From: JOPF133 sp052144935
GTDB lineage: Bacteria > Acidobacteriota > Terriglobia > Bryobacterales > Bryobacteraceae
Direction: 5' to 3'
Length of the DNA stretch: 8,440 nucleotides
Assembly: GCA_052144935.1 (NCBI GenBank)
Contig: JBKQPR010000277.1
Location: 1 to 8,440 of the forward strand
Made by a program: the position numbers and the translations under genes. The first letter of the stretch is position 1. Each line of letters starts with the position of its first letter. The notes beneath the pieces were generated by a model, which was given only the letters and a program-made list of their open reading frames with translations, did no database searches and was not told the origin of the DNA. Shown here one piece after another: positions 1 to 5,782 of the stretch.

Positions 1-187
1 CTTTGGAGAACCTTGAACACCCATCCGCCACCCGCCAACAGGCGTTCAGGAGCCGCTGCGGGCACTGCCGGGTCGGGCGCGTCGACGCCTCGGCTGGAGA
101 GCTAAATTACTGTCTGAACCGCAGTTCTATCAATTGCATAACATCGGTGCGTTTTCGACCAGGAAGCGTTGGCGGCCTATCCGAAAA
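1..187. other. Intergenic stretch with no supported gene
   Basis: I see no credible gene here. A plus-strand open frame of 66 codons runs through it, but its translation has no recognisable domain, is rich in Arg, Ser and Cys in a way typical of chance frames in GC-rich DNA, and ends inside the inverted repeat that follows. No tRNA-like fold was recognised. A small inverted repeat, GAAC-cgca-GTTC (116-127), is visible but is too short to interpret. The composition is locally more AT-rich around 100-150 than in the flanking genes. The stretch could hold the 3' flank of a gene that lies to the left of the window. Confidence 0.5.
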
Positions 188-289
188 CCGATCTCTGACC
201 TGACCGCTTCCTCACGGGGCGCCCCGGCCCCGACGCGCTTGCAAAGCCGGGCCCGGAGGGCGCCCCGTGAGGAAGCGGTCAGAGATCGG
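188..289. repeat. Long GC-rich inverted repeat (REP-like intergenic palindrome)
   Basis: The left arm (188-223) and right arm (259-289) are reverse complements over 31 bp, broken only by a 5-nt insertion (201-205, TGACC) in the left arm. That insertion duplicates the preceding TGACC. The arms contain the core CCGCTTCCTCACGG. The 35-nt interior (224-258) is itself GC-rich and can pair further (CCGGCCC near 224-230 with GGGCCCGG near 249-256). As RNA it would form a very stable stem-loop. There is no run of T right after the right arm (cctttaag follows), so it is not a canonical intrinsic terminator. It may be a member of a dispersed REP/BIME-like family, a site that blocks readthrough into the downstream operon, or an mRNA-stabilising element. 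The inverted repeat is directly visible; its dispersed nature is inferred. Confidence 0.85.
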
Positions 290-345
290 CCTTTAAGCCG
301 ATTCAGAGCTTTTCATCCGCCTTCCTCCGAAGTCTTACCCGTTTT

Positions 346-361
346 CGGACGCTCCTGTCCG
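346..361 (+). promoter_or_regulatory. Small hairpin in the leader before the nfeD operon
   Basis: CGGAC (346-350) and GTCCG (357-361) form a perfect 5-bp stem with a 6-nt loop, followed by GGTAGGTG and a TATAGT hexamer (370-375). The hexamer resembles a -10 box, but I find no matching -35 box at 17 nt. If it were the -10 box, the transcript would start at about 382, almost at the TTG start codon. The function of the hairpin is unknown; it may be a chance feature in GC-rich DNA. Confidence 0.2.
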
Positions 362-384
362 GGTAGGTGTATAGTGAGGGTAGA

Positions 385-1689
385 TTGAAGACGAGCGCGA
401 TTCTGGCGGCCGCGCTGGCGGCTGTGGCGCAGGCAGCGGCACCTCCGTCGCCCAAGGTGATTGCGGTGGACGTGGATGGCGTGGTGCACCCAATCACCAC
501 CGAGATTGTCGCCAGCGCTATCGAACGCGCCCGAGCCGAGAACGCCGCTCTCGTGCTGATCCGCCTCAACACCCCCGGCGGCTTGATGGACGCCATGCGC
601 GAGACCATCGAGAAGATTGCCGCATCGCCCATCCCGGTAGTTACCTACACCGCTCCCAGCGGCGGCCGCGCGGCGTCGGCGGGCTTCTTCATTCTGGAGG
701 CCGGCGATGTAGCGGCCATGGCTCCGGGCACCAACACCGGCGCCGCGCATCCCGTGGCCATGACCGGCGAAATGGACGCCGTGATGAAGCAGAAGGTGGA
801 GAACGACGCCGCGGCTTACCTGCGCAGCATCTGCGTCAAGCGCGGCCGCAACAGCGCGCTGGCCGAGACCGCCGTGCGCGAAAGCAAATCGTTCACCGAG
901 CGCGAAGCCCTCGACCAGCACCTGATCGACCTGGTGGCGCCCAACGATGCCGCGCTTCTGGCCGCCTTGGAGGGCCGCACGGTGACGCGCTTCGACGGCC
1001 GCACGCAAACGCTGCACACGGCCGGCGCGGTCGTCGAGGAGTACCAGGAGTCGCTGCGCCAGAGGATCGTCTCGGCGATTGCCGATCCCAATATCGCGCT
1101 GATCCTGCTGGTCGTCGGGGCGCTGGCGATTTACGTCGAGTTTTCCACGCCGGGAATGATCGCCCCGGGCGTGGTGGGAGCCATTCTGATGCTACTGGGC
1201 CTTTCGGCTATTTCGGTGCTGCCCATCAATTGGCTGGGCGCGGCGTTGCTGCTGCTGGCGTTCGCCCTGTTCGCGCTGGAGGCCAAGCTGGCTTCGCACG
1301 GCGTGCTGGCCGTGGGGGGCACGGTGTCCATGGTGCTGGGCGCGGTGATGCTGGTGGACAGCCCTCTGCCGGAGATGCGCATCCATTGGGCCACCGCCGT
1401 CGCGGTGGCGCTGCCCTTTTCGCTGATCACCGTACTCCTGCTCTCGCTGGTGGTGAGCGCGCGGCGGAATAAGGTCGTAACCGGCGAAGCGGGCATGATC
1501 GGCCAGACCGGGTCGGCGGTCACCGAGCTGGCGCCCGCGGGCAAGGTGTTCGTACACGGGGAATACTGGAATGCGGTGGTGCTGGGCCCAACGGGCGCCC
1601 CGGTGCCGGCGGGCGCGCCCGTGCGGGTGACCGCCATCGACAGGCTCACGCTGACCGTGGAGGCGATTGGTCCACAGACTGGAGACTGA
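385..1689 (+). CDS. nfeD: Full-length NfeD family membrane serine protease (ClpP class)
   Basis: This is a membrane-bound serine protease of the NfeD1b type, whose studied relative (Pyrococcus 1510-N) cleaves the C-terminal region of its stomatin partner. I chose the TTG at 385 (434 aa). It gives a clean signal peptide, MKTSAILAAALAAVAQAAA, and sits 5 nt after GAGG (376-379). A GTG at 367 would add six residues but spoils the signal peptide. The ClpP-like domain covers about residues 25-200: an NTPGG motif (62-66), the catalytic serine in RAASAG (Ser98), and the likely catalytic Lys137 in KQKVEND, forming the Ser-Lys dyad of the family. Four to five hydrophobic segments follow (about 235-358), then a soluble C-terminal NfeD OB-fold (about 365-428) with the typical GxxGQ-x-G-x-A start. 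It is first in a five-gene operon, 1 nt ahead of the slipin gene. Length and domain order match the long form of the family. Confidence 0.92.
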   Translation: MKTSAILAAALAAVAQAAAPPSPKVIAVDVDGVVHPITTEIVASAIERARAENAALVLIRLNTPGGLMDAMRETIEKIAASPIPVVTYTAPSGGRAASAGFFILEAGDVAAMAPGTNTGAAHPVAMTGEMDAVMKQKVENDAAAYLRSICVKRGRNSALAETAVRESKSFTEREALDQHLIDLVAPNDAALLAALEGRTVTRFDGRTQTLHTAGAVVEEYQESLRQRIVSAIADPNIALILLVVGALAIYVEFSTPGMIAPGVVGAILMLLGLSAISVLPINWLGAALLLLAFALFALEAKLASHGVLAVGGTVSMVLGAVMLVDSPLPEMRIHWATAVAVALPFSLITVLLLSLVVSARRNKVVTGEAGMIGQTGSAVTELAPAGKVFVHGEYWNAVVLGPTGAPVPAGAPVRVTAIDRLTLTVEAIGPQTGD

Positions 1690-1690
1690 T

Positions 1691-2491
1691 ATGAACGAGC
1701 CAACTGGCATGTTTGACTCTACGACGCTGATTGGGGTGGTGGTGGTGATCGTACTGCTGTACCTCATGAGCTCCATCAAGATCCTGCGCGAGTACGAGCG
1801 CGGCGTGATTTTCCGCCTGGGCCGCGTGCTTCCGCAACCCAAGGGGCCGGGCGTGATCCTGGTATTCGCGCCCATCGACCGGATCGTCCGCGTTTCGCTG
1901 CGCATCGACACGCTGGAAGTGCCGGGTCAGGACGTAGTGACGCGCGACAACGTCACCGTGAAGGTGAACGCGGTAATCTACTGGCGCGTGATCGAACCGC
2001 GGGCGGCGGTGCTGGAGGTTACCAATTTTCAGTACGCCACTTCGCAGCTTGCGCAGACCACCCTGCGCAGCGTGCTGGGAGAAGTGGAGCTGGACGAGCT
2101 GTTGAGCCAGCGAGCGAAGCTTAACGTGCGGTTGCAATCGATTCTCGACCAGCACACCTCGCCATGGGGCGTGAAGGTGACCATGGTGGAAGTGAAGCAG
2201 GTGGACCTGGCCGAGCAGATGATTCGCACCATCGCCCGGCAGGCCGAGGCGGAGCGCGAGCGGCGCGCCAAAATCATCCACGCGGAAGGCGAATATACGG
2301 CCGCCGAGAAACTCGCCATGGCCGCCGAGGTGATCCAGAAGCAGCCGGCCGCGCTGCAACTGCGCTATCTGCAGACCCTGGTGGAAATCGGCACCGAGAA
2401 AAATACCACCATCGTATTCCCTCTGCCACTCGATATACTAGCTTCGTTAGGACGCGTTCTGGACCGTGTGGGGAATCCGCCGGGCGCGTGA
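1691..2491 (+). CDS. Slipin / stomatin-like SPFH-domain membrane protein
   Basis: This is a 266-aa prokaryotic stomatin (slipin) that forms membrane-associated oligomers and is the usual partner of NfeD proteases. The ATG at 1691 is chosen because GGAG (1681-1684) lies 6 nt upstream, overlapping the end of nfeD; an in-frame start at 1667 would overlap the protease and add eight residues before the real N terminus. One hydrophobic segment (residues 12-27) anchors it. The SPFH domain follows, with the typical patterns ILREYERGVIFRLGR (31-45), GPGVILVFAPIDR, DVVTRDNVTV (81-90) and a charged helix ARQAEAERERRAKIIHAEGE (182-201) that should form a coiled coil. The C-terminal hydrophobic motif TTIVFPLPLD (239-248) corresponds to the region that NfeD proteases are known to cleave in stomatins. 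It is separated by 1 nt from the gene before and 12 nt from the gene after. In vivo clients are not inferable from sequence. Confidence 0.93.
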   Translation: MNEPTGMFDSTTLIGVVVVIVLLYLMSSIKILREYERGVIFRLGRVLPQPKGPGVILVFAPIDRIVRVSLRIDTLEVPGQDVVTRDNVTVKVNAVIYWRVIEPRAAVLEVTNFQYATSQLAQTTLRSVLGEVELDELLSQRAKLNVRLQSILDQHTSPWGVKVTMVEVKQVDLAEQMIRTIARQAEAERERRAKIIHAEGEYTAAEKLAMAAEVIQKQPAALQLRYLQTLVEIGTEKNTTIVFPLPLDILASLGRVLDRVGNPPGA

Positions 2492-2503
2492 GACCCGTAG
2501 GAT

Positions 2504-3139
2504 ATGCGCAATAACGAGACTGGCGAATACGAACTGGTAGTCGGCAACAAGCAACTTCTGAGCGGTTTTTTCATCGTCGTGGTTCTCTGCGCGGTGGCCT
2601 TCGCCATGGGTTACGTGGTGGGACAGAACTCACCGCACACGGCCAAAATGGCGGCCGAGACCATGCCGGCGTCCGCCGCCGGTCAGGATGCCCGCCCACA
2701 GCCGGCGTCCCCGGCCTTGCCGCCCGCCAGTCCGCCGGCCGCCCAGCCCGAAGCCAGTTCGGCCGCGCCGAAAACCGCCGACCCGGCCGGTTCCGGCTCC
2801 GGTTCCGGCTCCGGTTCCGGCTCGGGCCCCGAAGCGCCCGCTCCGCCGCCGCAGCCAACCACGCAGCCGGCTCGCGATGCGACTCCCGCGCCCGGCCCGG
2901 CGACGCCGGCCCCCGCCGGAGCGCCCCCCGGCTCCTATTGGCAGGTGCTCGCCACCATGAACCAGGAGTCCGCGCGCGATCTGGCGCAGACGCTCAAGGA
3001 CAAGGGATTCCCCGCCTTGCTCGGCCCCGGCCCGAACAATCTCACCCGCGTGCTGGTCGGTCCGTATACCGATACGGCCGCCATGGGACGCACTAAAACC
3101 GCGCTGGAGAACGCCGGCTTCCATCCGGTGCGCAAATAG
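2504..3139 (+). CDS. SPOR-domain single-pass membrane protein
   Basis: This is a 211-aa protein with a short cytoplasmic N terminus, one transmembrane helix (about residues 18-40, QLLSGFFIVVVLCAVAFAMG), a long Pro/Ala-rich linker (about 45-142) and a C-terminal SPOR domain (143-210). SPOR domains bind glycan strands stripped of stem peptides at division septa, so the protein probably sits in the inner membrane with its linker reaching through the periplasm. The SPOR domain is recognisable by SYWQVLA at its first strand, the ESARDLAQTLKDKGFPALL helix and TRVLVGPYTDTAAM. The linker contains a (GS)6 run (97-108) encoded by three 12-bp DNA repeats. The start ATG has only a weak ribosome site (TAGGA close to the codon), which fits translational coupling to the slipin gene ending 12 nt earlier. 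It is not obviously FtsN or DedD; it is a generic SPOR protein. Confidence 0.85.
   Translation: MRNNETGEYELVVGNKQLLSGFFIVVVLCAVAFAMGYVVGQNSPHTAKMAAETMPASAAGQDARPQPASPALPPASPPAAQPEASSAAPKTADPAGSGSGSGSGSGSGPEAPAPPPQPTTQPARDATPAPGPATPAPAGAPPGSYWQVLATMNQESARDLAQTLKDKGFPALLGPGPNNLTRVLVGPYTDTAAMGRTKTALENAGFHPVRK
2789..2824 (+). repeat. 12-bp tandem repeat encoding a Gly-Ser linker
   Basis: Three head-to-tail copies of GGTTCCGGCTCC (2789-2800, 2801-2812, 2813-2824; the last ends in G) encode GSGS three times in the periplasmic linker of the SPOR protein. The copies are nearly identical at synonymous positions, which suggests recent expansion by slippage or unequal recombination. The number of copies may vary between strains without harming the protein, since the linker has no fold to preserve. 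Confidence 0.85.
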
Positions 3140-3140
3140 C

Positions 3141-4223
3141 GTGAGCGAGCCGCTGATTCAAATCGGGGACGCCCAGATCGGGGACGCCCCAATCGGGGAC
3201 GCCCAAATCAAGAACGCCCTAATCGGCAACGTCCAAATCGCACCGGGCCGCCCGCCGGCCCCGCGCCTGCCCGAGTGGGCGCGCAGGGGGCGCACGCATT
3301 TCGAGTCGCTGCACCGCCTGAAAAGCGGGCTGCGCGAGCTGAACCTGCACACGGTTTGCGAATCGGCGCGCTGCCCCAATATCCACGAATGCTTCCACCG
3401 CGGCGCCGCCACGTTCATGATTCTGGGCAACCGCTGCACGCGCGGATGCGGATTCTGCTCCGTGCCCAAGGGAAATCCCGAGCGGCACGACATGCGGCTC
3501 GACGCGGCCGAGCCCGCCAACGTGGCGCGCATGGCCGCCGGAATGCGCCTGCGCTATGTGGTAATTACCAGCGTCAACCGCGACGACCTGGCGGATGGCG
3601 GCTCCGGGCACTTCGCGGAAACCGTGCGCCAAGTGCGGCGGGCGCTGCCCGAGGCGCGCGTGGAAGTGCTGACGCCCGATTTTTGCGGCGATTTGCGGGC
3701 CGTGGCGCGCGTGCTGGACGCCGGCCCGCACGTGTTCAATCACAATATGGAGACCGTGCCGCGGCTGTACCGCAGGGTGCGCCCGCAGGCGGACTACCGG
3801 CAGTCGCTGGCCGTGCTGGCGTTCGCCCGGAAATACGCCCCCCGGGCGCTCACCAAGTCCGGCTTCATGGTGGGGCTGGGCGAGACCGCCCAAGAGGTCC
3901 AGCGCCTCCTGGCCGGCCTGCGCGCGGCGGATACCGATGTCGCCACCATCGGCCAGTATTTGCAGCCCACGCGCCGCAATCTGCCGGTGGCCGAGTACGT
4001 TTCGCCGGACCGTTTTGAGGAGTATCGCGCGTACGGCCTGTCGCTGGGATTCAAGGCGGTTTTCAGCGGACCGCTGGTGCGCAGCTCCTATATGGCGGAC
4101 GCCGTCAGCCAGGCGGCGGCGGCCGCCGTCAGCGAGGCGGCGGACGCCGTCAGCGAGGCGGAGGACGCCGTTGGCCAGGCGGCGGACGCCGCGAGCGAAG
4201 ACGCGCGGCGCAACCTGTGCTGA
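3141..4223 (+). CDS. lipA: Lipoyl synthase (radical SAM) with repeat-extended ends
   Basis: LipA inserts two sulfur atoms into protein-bound octanoyl groups to make the lipoyl cofactor of 2-oxoacid dehydrogenases and the glycine cleavage system. All hallmark motifs are present. Auxiliary [4Fe-4S] cluster cysteines 73, 78 and 84 lie in CESARCPNIHEC. Radical-SAM cysteines 99, 103 and 106 lie in CTRGCGFC. The pattern NHNMETVPRLYRRVRPQADY (200-219) and the C-terminal RSSY (314-317), whose serine ligates the auxiliary cluster, are also there. At 360 aa it is longer than the usual roughly 290-330. Residues 8-33 are five 5-residue repeats (IGDAQ-like), and after RSSY residues 320-355 are five heptads (DAVSEAA-like). 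The GTG at 3141, 1 nt after the previous stop, is the only ATG/GTG/TTG codon before the core, so the N-terminal extension is probably translated. No clear ribosome site is visible, and coupling is likely. LipB or another octanoyl donor enzyme is not in the window. Confidence 0.95.
   Translation: MSEPLIQIGDAQIGDAPIGDAQIKNALIGNVQIAPGRPPAPRLPEWARRGRTHFESLHRLKSGLRELNLHTVCESARCPNIHECFHRGAATFMILGNRCTRGCGFCSVPKGNPERHDMRLDAAEPANVARMAAGMRLRYVVITSVNRDDLADGGSGHFAETVRQVRRALPEARVEVLTPDFCGDLRAVARVLDAGPHVFNHNMETVPRLYRRVRPQADYRQSLAVLAFARKYAPRALTKSGFMVGLGETAQEVQRLLAGLRAADTDVATIGQYLQPTRRNLPVAEYVSPDRFEEYRAYGLSLGFKAVFSGPLVRSSYMADAVSQAAAAAVSEAADAVSEAEDAVGQAADAASEDARRNLC
3162..3239 (+). repeat. 15-bp tandem repeat at the 5' end of lipA
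   Basis: Five consecutive 15-bp units start at 3162, 3177, 3192, 3207 and 3222, followed by a partial sixth unit (ATC at 3237). The first three are near identical (ATCGGGGACGCCCAG and variants) and the last two have diverged (ATCAAGAACGCCCTA, ATCGGCAACGTCCAA). Each encodes a five-residue unit of the form I-G-D-A-Q/P. Because 15 is a multiple of three, copy-number change keeps lipA in frame. Confidence 0.9.
4098..4205 (+). repeat. 21-bp tandem repeat at the 3' end of lipA
   Basis: Five imperfect 21-bp units lie at 4098-4118, 4122-4142, 4143-4163, 4164-4184 and 4185-4205, with one extra GCG codon (4119-4121) after the first. The consensus is GACGCCGTCAGCGAGGCGG followed by CG or AG. They encode heptads DAVSQAA, AAVSEAA, DAVSEAE, DAVGQAA and DAASEDA, an alanine-rich acidic stretch expected to be helical. 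The array lies entirely after the last conserved LipA motif and just before the lipA stop and lnt start. Confidence 0.9.
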
Positions 4224-5674
4224 ACTGGGCGTTGTCGCTGGTCTCGGCGGCGCTCCTGATCCTGGTTTTTCCCTTGTTCCGGATCGTCTGGCTGGCGCCG
4301 GTGGCGATCGCTCCATTGCTGGTGGCCATGGCGCGCGTCGGGCGGCCCTGGCGCCGGTTCCTGATGGGCTGGGCCGCGGGCATCGTCTACTGGTTCGGCG
4401 TCTGCTACTGGATTCAGTTCGTGCTCTCCGTTCACGGCGGTATGGGCGAGGTGGAGGGCTGGGCGGTGTTCCTGCTGTTTTGCCTGGCCAAAGGCCTTCA
4501 CATGGGCGTATTCGCGCTGCTCGCGGGCATCCTGATGCGCCGTTGGTGGGCCGTGCCCGCCGTGGCGGCGCTGTGGGTGGCGGTGGAAGTGACTCATGGA
4601 CCTCTGGGCTTCGCCTGGCTGGCTCTGGGCAATGCCGGAATCGACATGGGCGTTCCGCTGCGCCTGGCCCCCTTCACCGGGGTGTATGGGCTGTCGTTCG
4701 TATTCGCCATGATGGCGGCGGCCCTGGCGCTGGCCATTCTGCGGCGGCCGCGCCTCGAGCTGGCCTGGCTGGCGCTTCTGCCGCTGTTGTTTCTCCTGCC
4801 CGCGCTGCCTCCCGCGGAGCGCGGCCGCGATAGCGCCTTGCTGGTGCAGCCCAACATTCCCGTGACCGAAGACTGGACCGCCGACTCGCTCGACCGCATC
4901 GAGCGCCAGCAGGTCATGCAGAGCCTGCGAGGGGTCCTGGAAGAGAGTGGGCATACGCCCTCGATCGTGGTGTGGCCCGAGGACCCCGGCCCGTTTTACT
5001 ACTACGAGGACGCCCATTTCCGCGCCTATGCCGACAACCTGGCGCGCGCGGCGCACGTCTGGCTGCTGCTGGGCATCGTGGCGCACGCGCCGGATGGCGC
5101 TCCGCTGAATTCGGCCACTTTGGTTTCGCCCGACGGGCAGGCTGTGAGCCGCTACGACAAGGTGAACCTGGTGCCCTTCGGCGAGTTTGTCCCGGCGCCG
5201 TTCCGATGGCTGACGCAAAAGATTTCCACCGAGGCCGGCGATTTCGAAGCCGGCCGCCGCGTAGTGGTTTCTCCGGTGGGCAGCCATCGGCTGGGCACTT
5301 TCATCTGCTATGAATCGGTGTTTCCGAATTTCGTGCGCAAATTCGCGGATGGCGGGGCGGAAGTGCTGTTCAACCTTTCCAACGATGGCTGGTTCGGCGA
5401 TAGCGCCGCGCGCCGGCAGCACCTGGAAATCGTGCGCATGCGCGCGGCCGAGAACCGCCGCTGGATTCTGCGCTCGACCAACGACGGCATCACCGCCACC
5501 ATCGATTCGGCCGGCCGCCTGCGAGGTACACTCCCACTGTATACGGAGGCCACTTCCTACACCGGCTTCAGCTACATCGCCGAGCGGACCTTCTACACCC
5601 GGTTCGGCGACTGGTTTCCGCTGCTCTGCGCCACCCTCGCGCTGCTGTGCCTGGTGGGGGAGCGCGTGCTGTGA
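4217..5674 (+). CDS. lnt: Apolipoprotein N-acyltransferase
   Basis: Lnt adds the third acyl chain to the N-terminal cysteine of lipoproteins at the periplasmic face of the inner membrane, using phospholipid as donor. The 485-aa protein has an N-terminal membrane domain with about six or seven hydrophobic helices (4-200), a nitrilase-like domain (about 205-450) and a final transmembrane helix (about 465-481). The Glu-Lys-Cys triad is visible: Glu255 in VVWPEDPGP, Lys315 in YDKVNLVPFGE and Cys364 in FICYESVF, in the same order and spacing as the Escherichia coli enzyme (E267, K335, C387). FNLSNDGWFGDS (385-396) and the RAAENRRWILRSTNDG pattern are also typical. The GTG start overlaps the end of lipA by 7 nt, indicating translational coupling. 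It is the last gene of the operon. A full-length Lnt implies triacylated lipoproteins and hence a diderm envelope. Confidence 0.95.
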   Translation: MLNWALSLVSAALLILVFPLFRIVWLAPVAIAPLLVAMARVGRPWRRFLMGWAAGIVYWFGVCYWIQFVLSVHGGMGEVEGWAVFLLFCLAKGLHMGVFALLAGILMRRWWAVPAVAALWVAVEVTHGPLGFAWLALGNAGIDMGVPLRLAPFTGVYGLSFVFAMMAAALALAILRRPRLELAWLALLPLLFLLPALPPAERGRDSALLVQPNIPVTEDWTADSLDRIERQQVMQSLRGVLEESGHTPSIVVWPEDPGPFYYYEDAHFRAYADNLARAAHVWLLLGIVAHAPDGAPLNSATLVSPDGQAVSRYDKVNLVPFGEFVPAPFRWLTQKISTEAGDFEAGRRVVVSPVGSHRLGTFICYESVFPNFVRKFADGGAEVLFNLSNDGWFGDSAARRQHLEIVRMRAAENRRWILRSTNDGITATIDSAGRLRGTLPLYTEATSYTGFSYIAERTFYTRFGDWFPLLCATLALLCLVGERVL

Positions 5675-5782
5675 TGGAAGTTGGCCGCCCGGCTCAACCA
5701 TGCCGTGACTCGTTCCTTATGCCATGCGGGATCGCCTGTCGCTACCAGGAGTCCGATTCCCGGGCTGCGCGTCGCTCAGCGC
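5675..5782. other. Convergent intergenic gap between lnt and the secreted-protein gene
   Basis: The two genes converge here, so terminators for both would be expected. I see only one imperfect dyad, CGGGATCG (5727-5734) with CGATTCCCG (5754-5762), with a 19-nt loop and no T-run on either side. No intrinsic terminator is supported. Termination may be Rho-dependent. Confidence 0.4.

Noticed and set aside
3..203. 66-codon plus-strand open frame at the left edge
   Set aside because: No recognisable domain, composition typical of a chance frame, and it ends inside the long inverted repeat.
313..1017. 234-codon minus-strand frame opposite the NfeD gene
   Set aside because: Antisense shadow of a clearly identified gene; His/Gly/Arg-rich translation with no domain.
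1192..2359. Two long minus-strand frames (1192-1911 and 1646-2359) opposite nfeD and the slipin gene
   Set aside because: Both are antisense shadows in GC-rich coding DNA and lack any plausible domain.
3162..3239. Possible CRISPR-like or regulatory direct repeat array
   Set aside because: The 15-bp units are contiguous without spacers, in frame, and inside the lipA coding region, so they are a coding tandem repeat.
3219..4316. 365-codon minus-strand frame opposite lipA
   Set aside because: Shadow frame; lipA on the plus strand has all catalytic motifs.
4088..5701. 537-codon minus-strand frame opposite lnt
   Set aside because: Long only because of high GC content; Gln/His/Arg-rich, no domain, and lnt is certain on the other strand.
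5727..5762. Possible terminator or tRNA-like fold between the convergent genes
   Set aside because: Only one imperfect 8-bp stem with a long loop and no T-run, and no cloverleaf.
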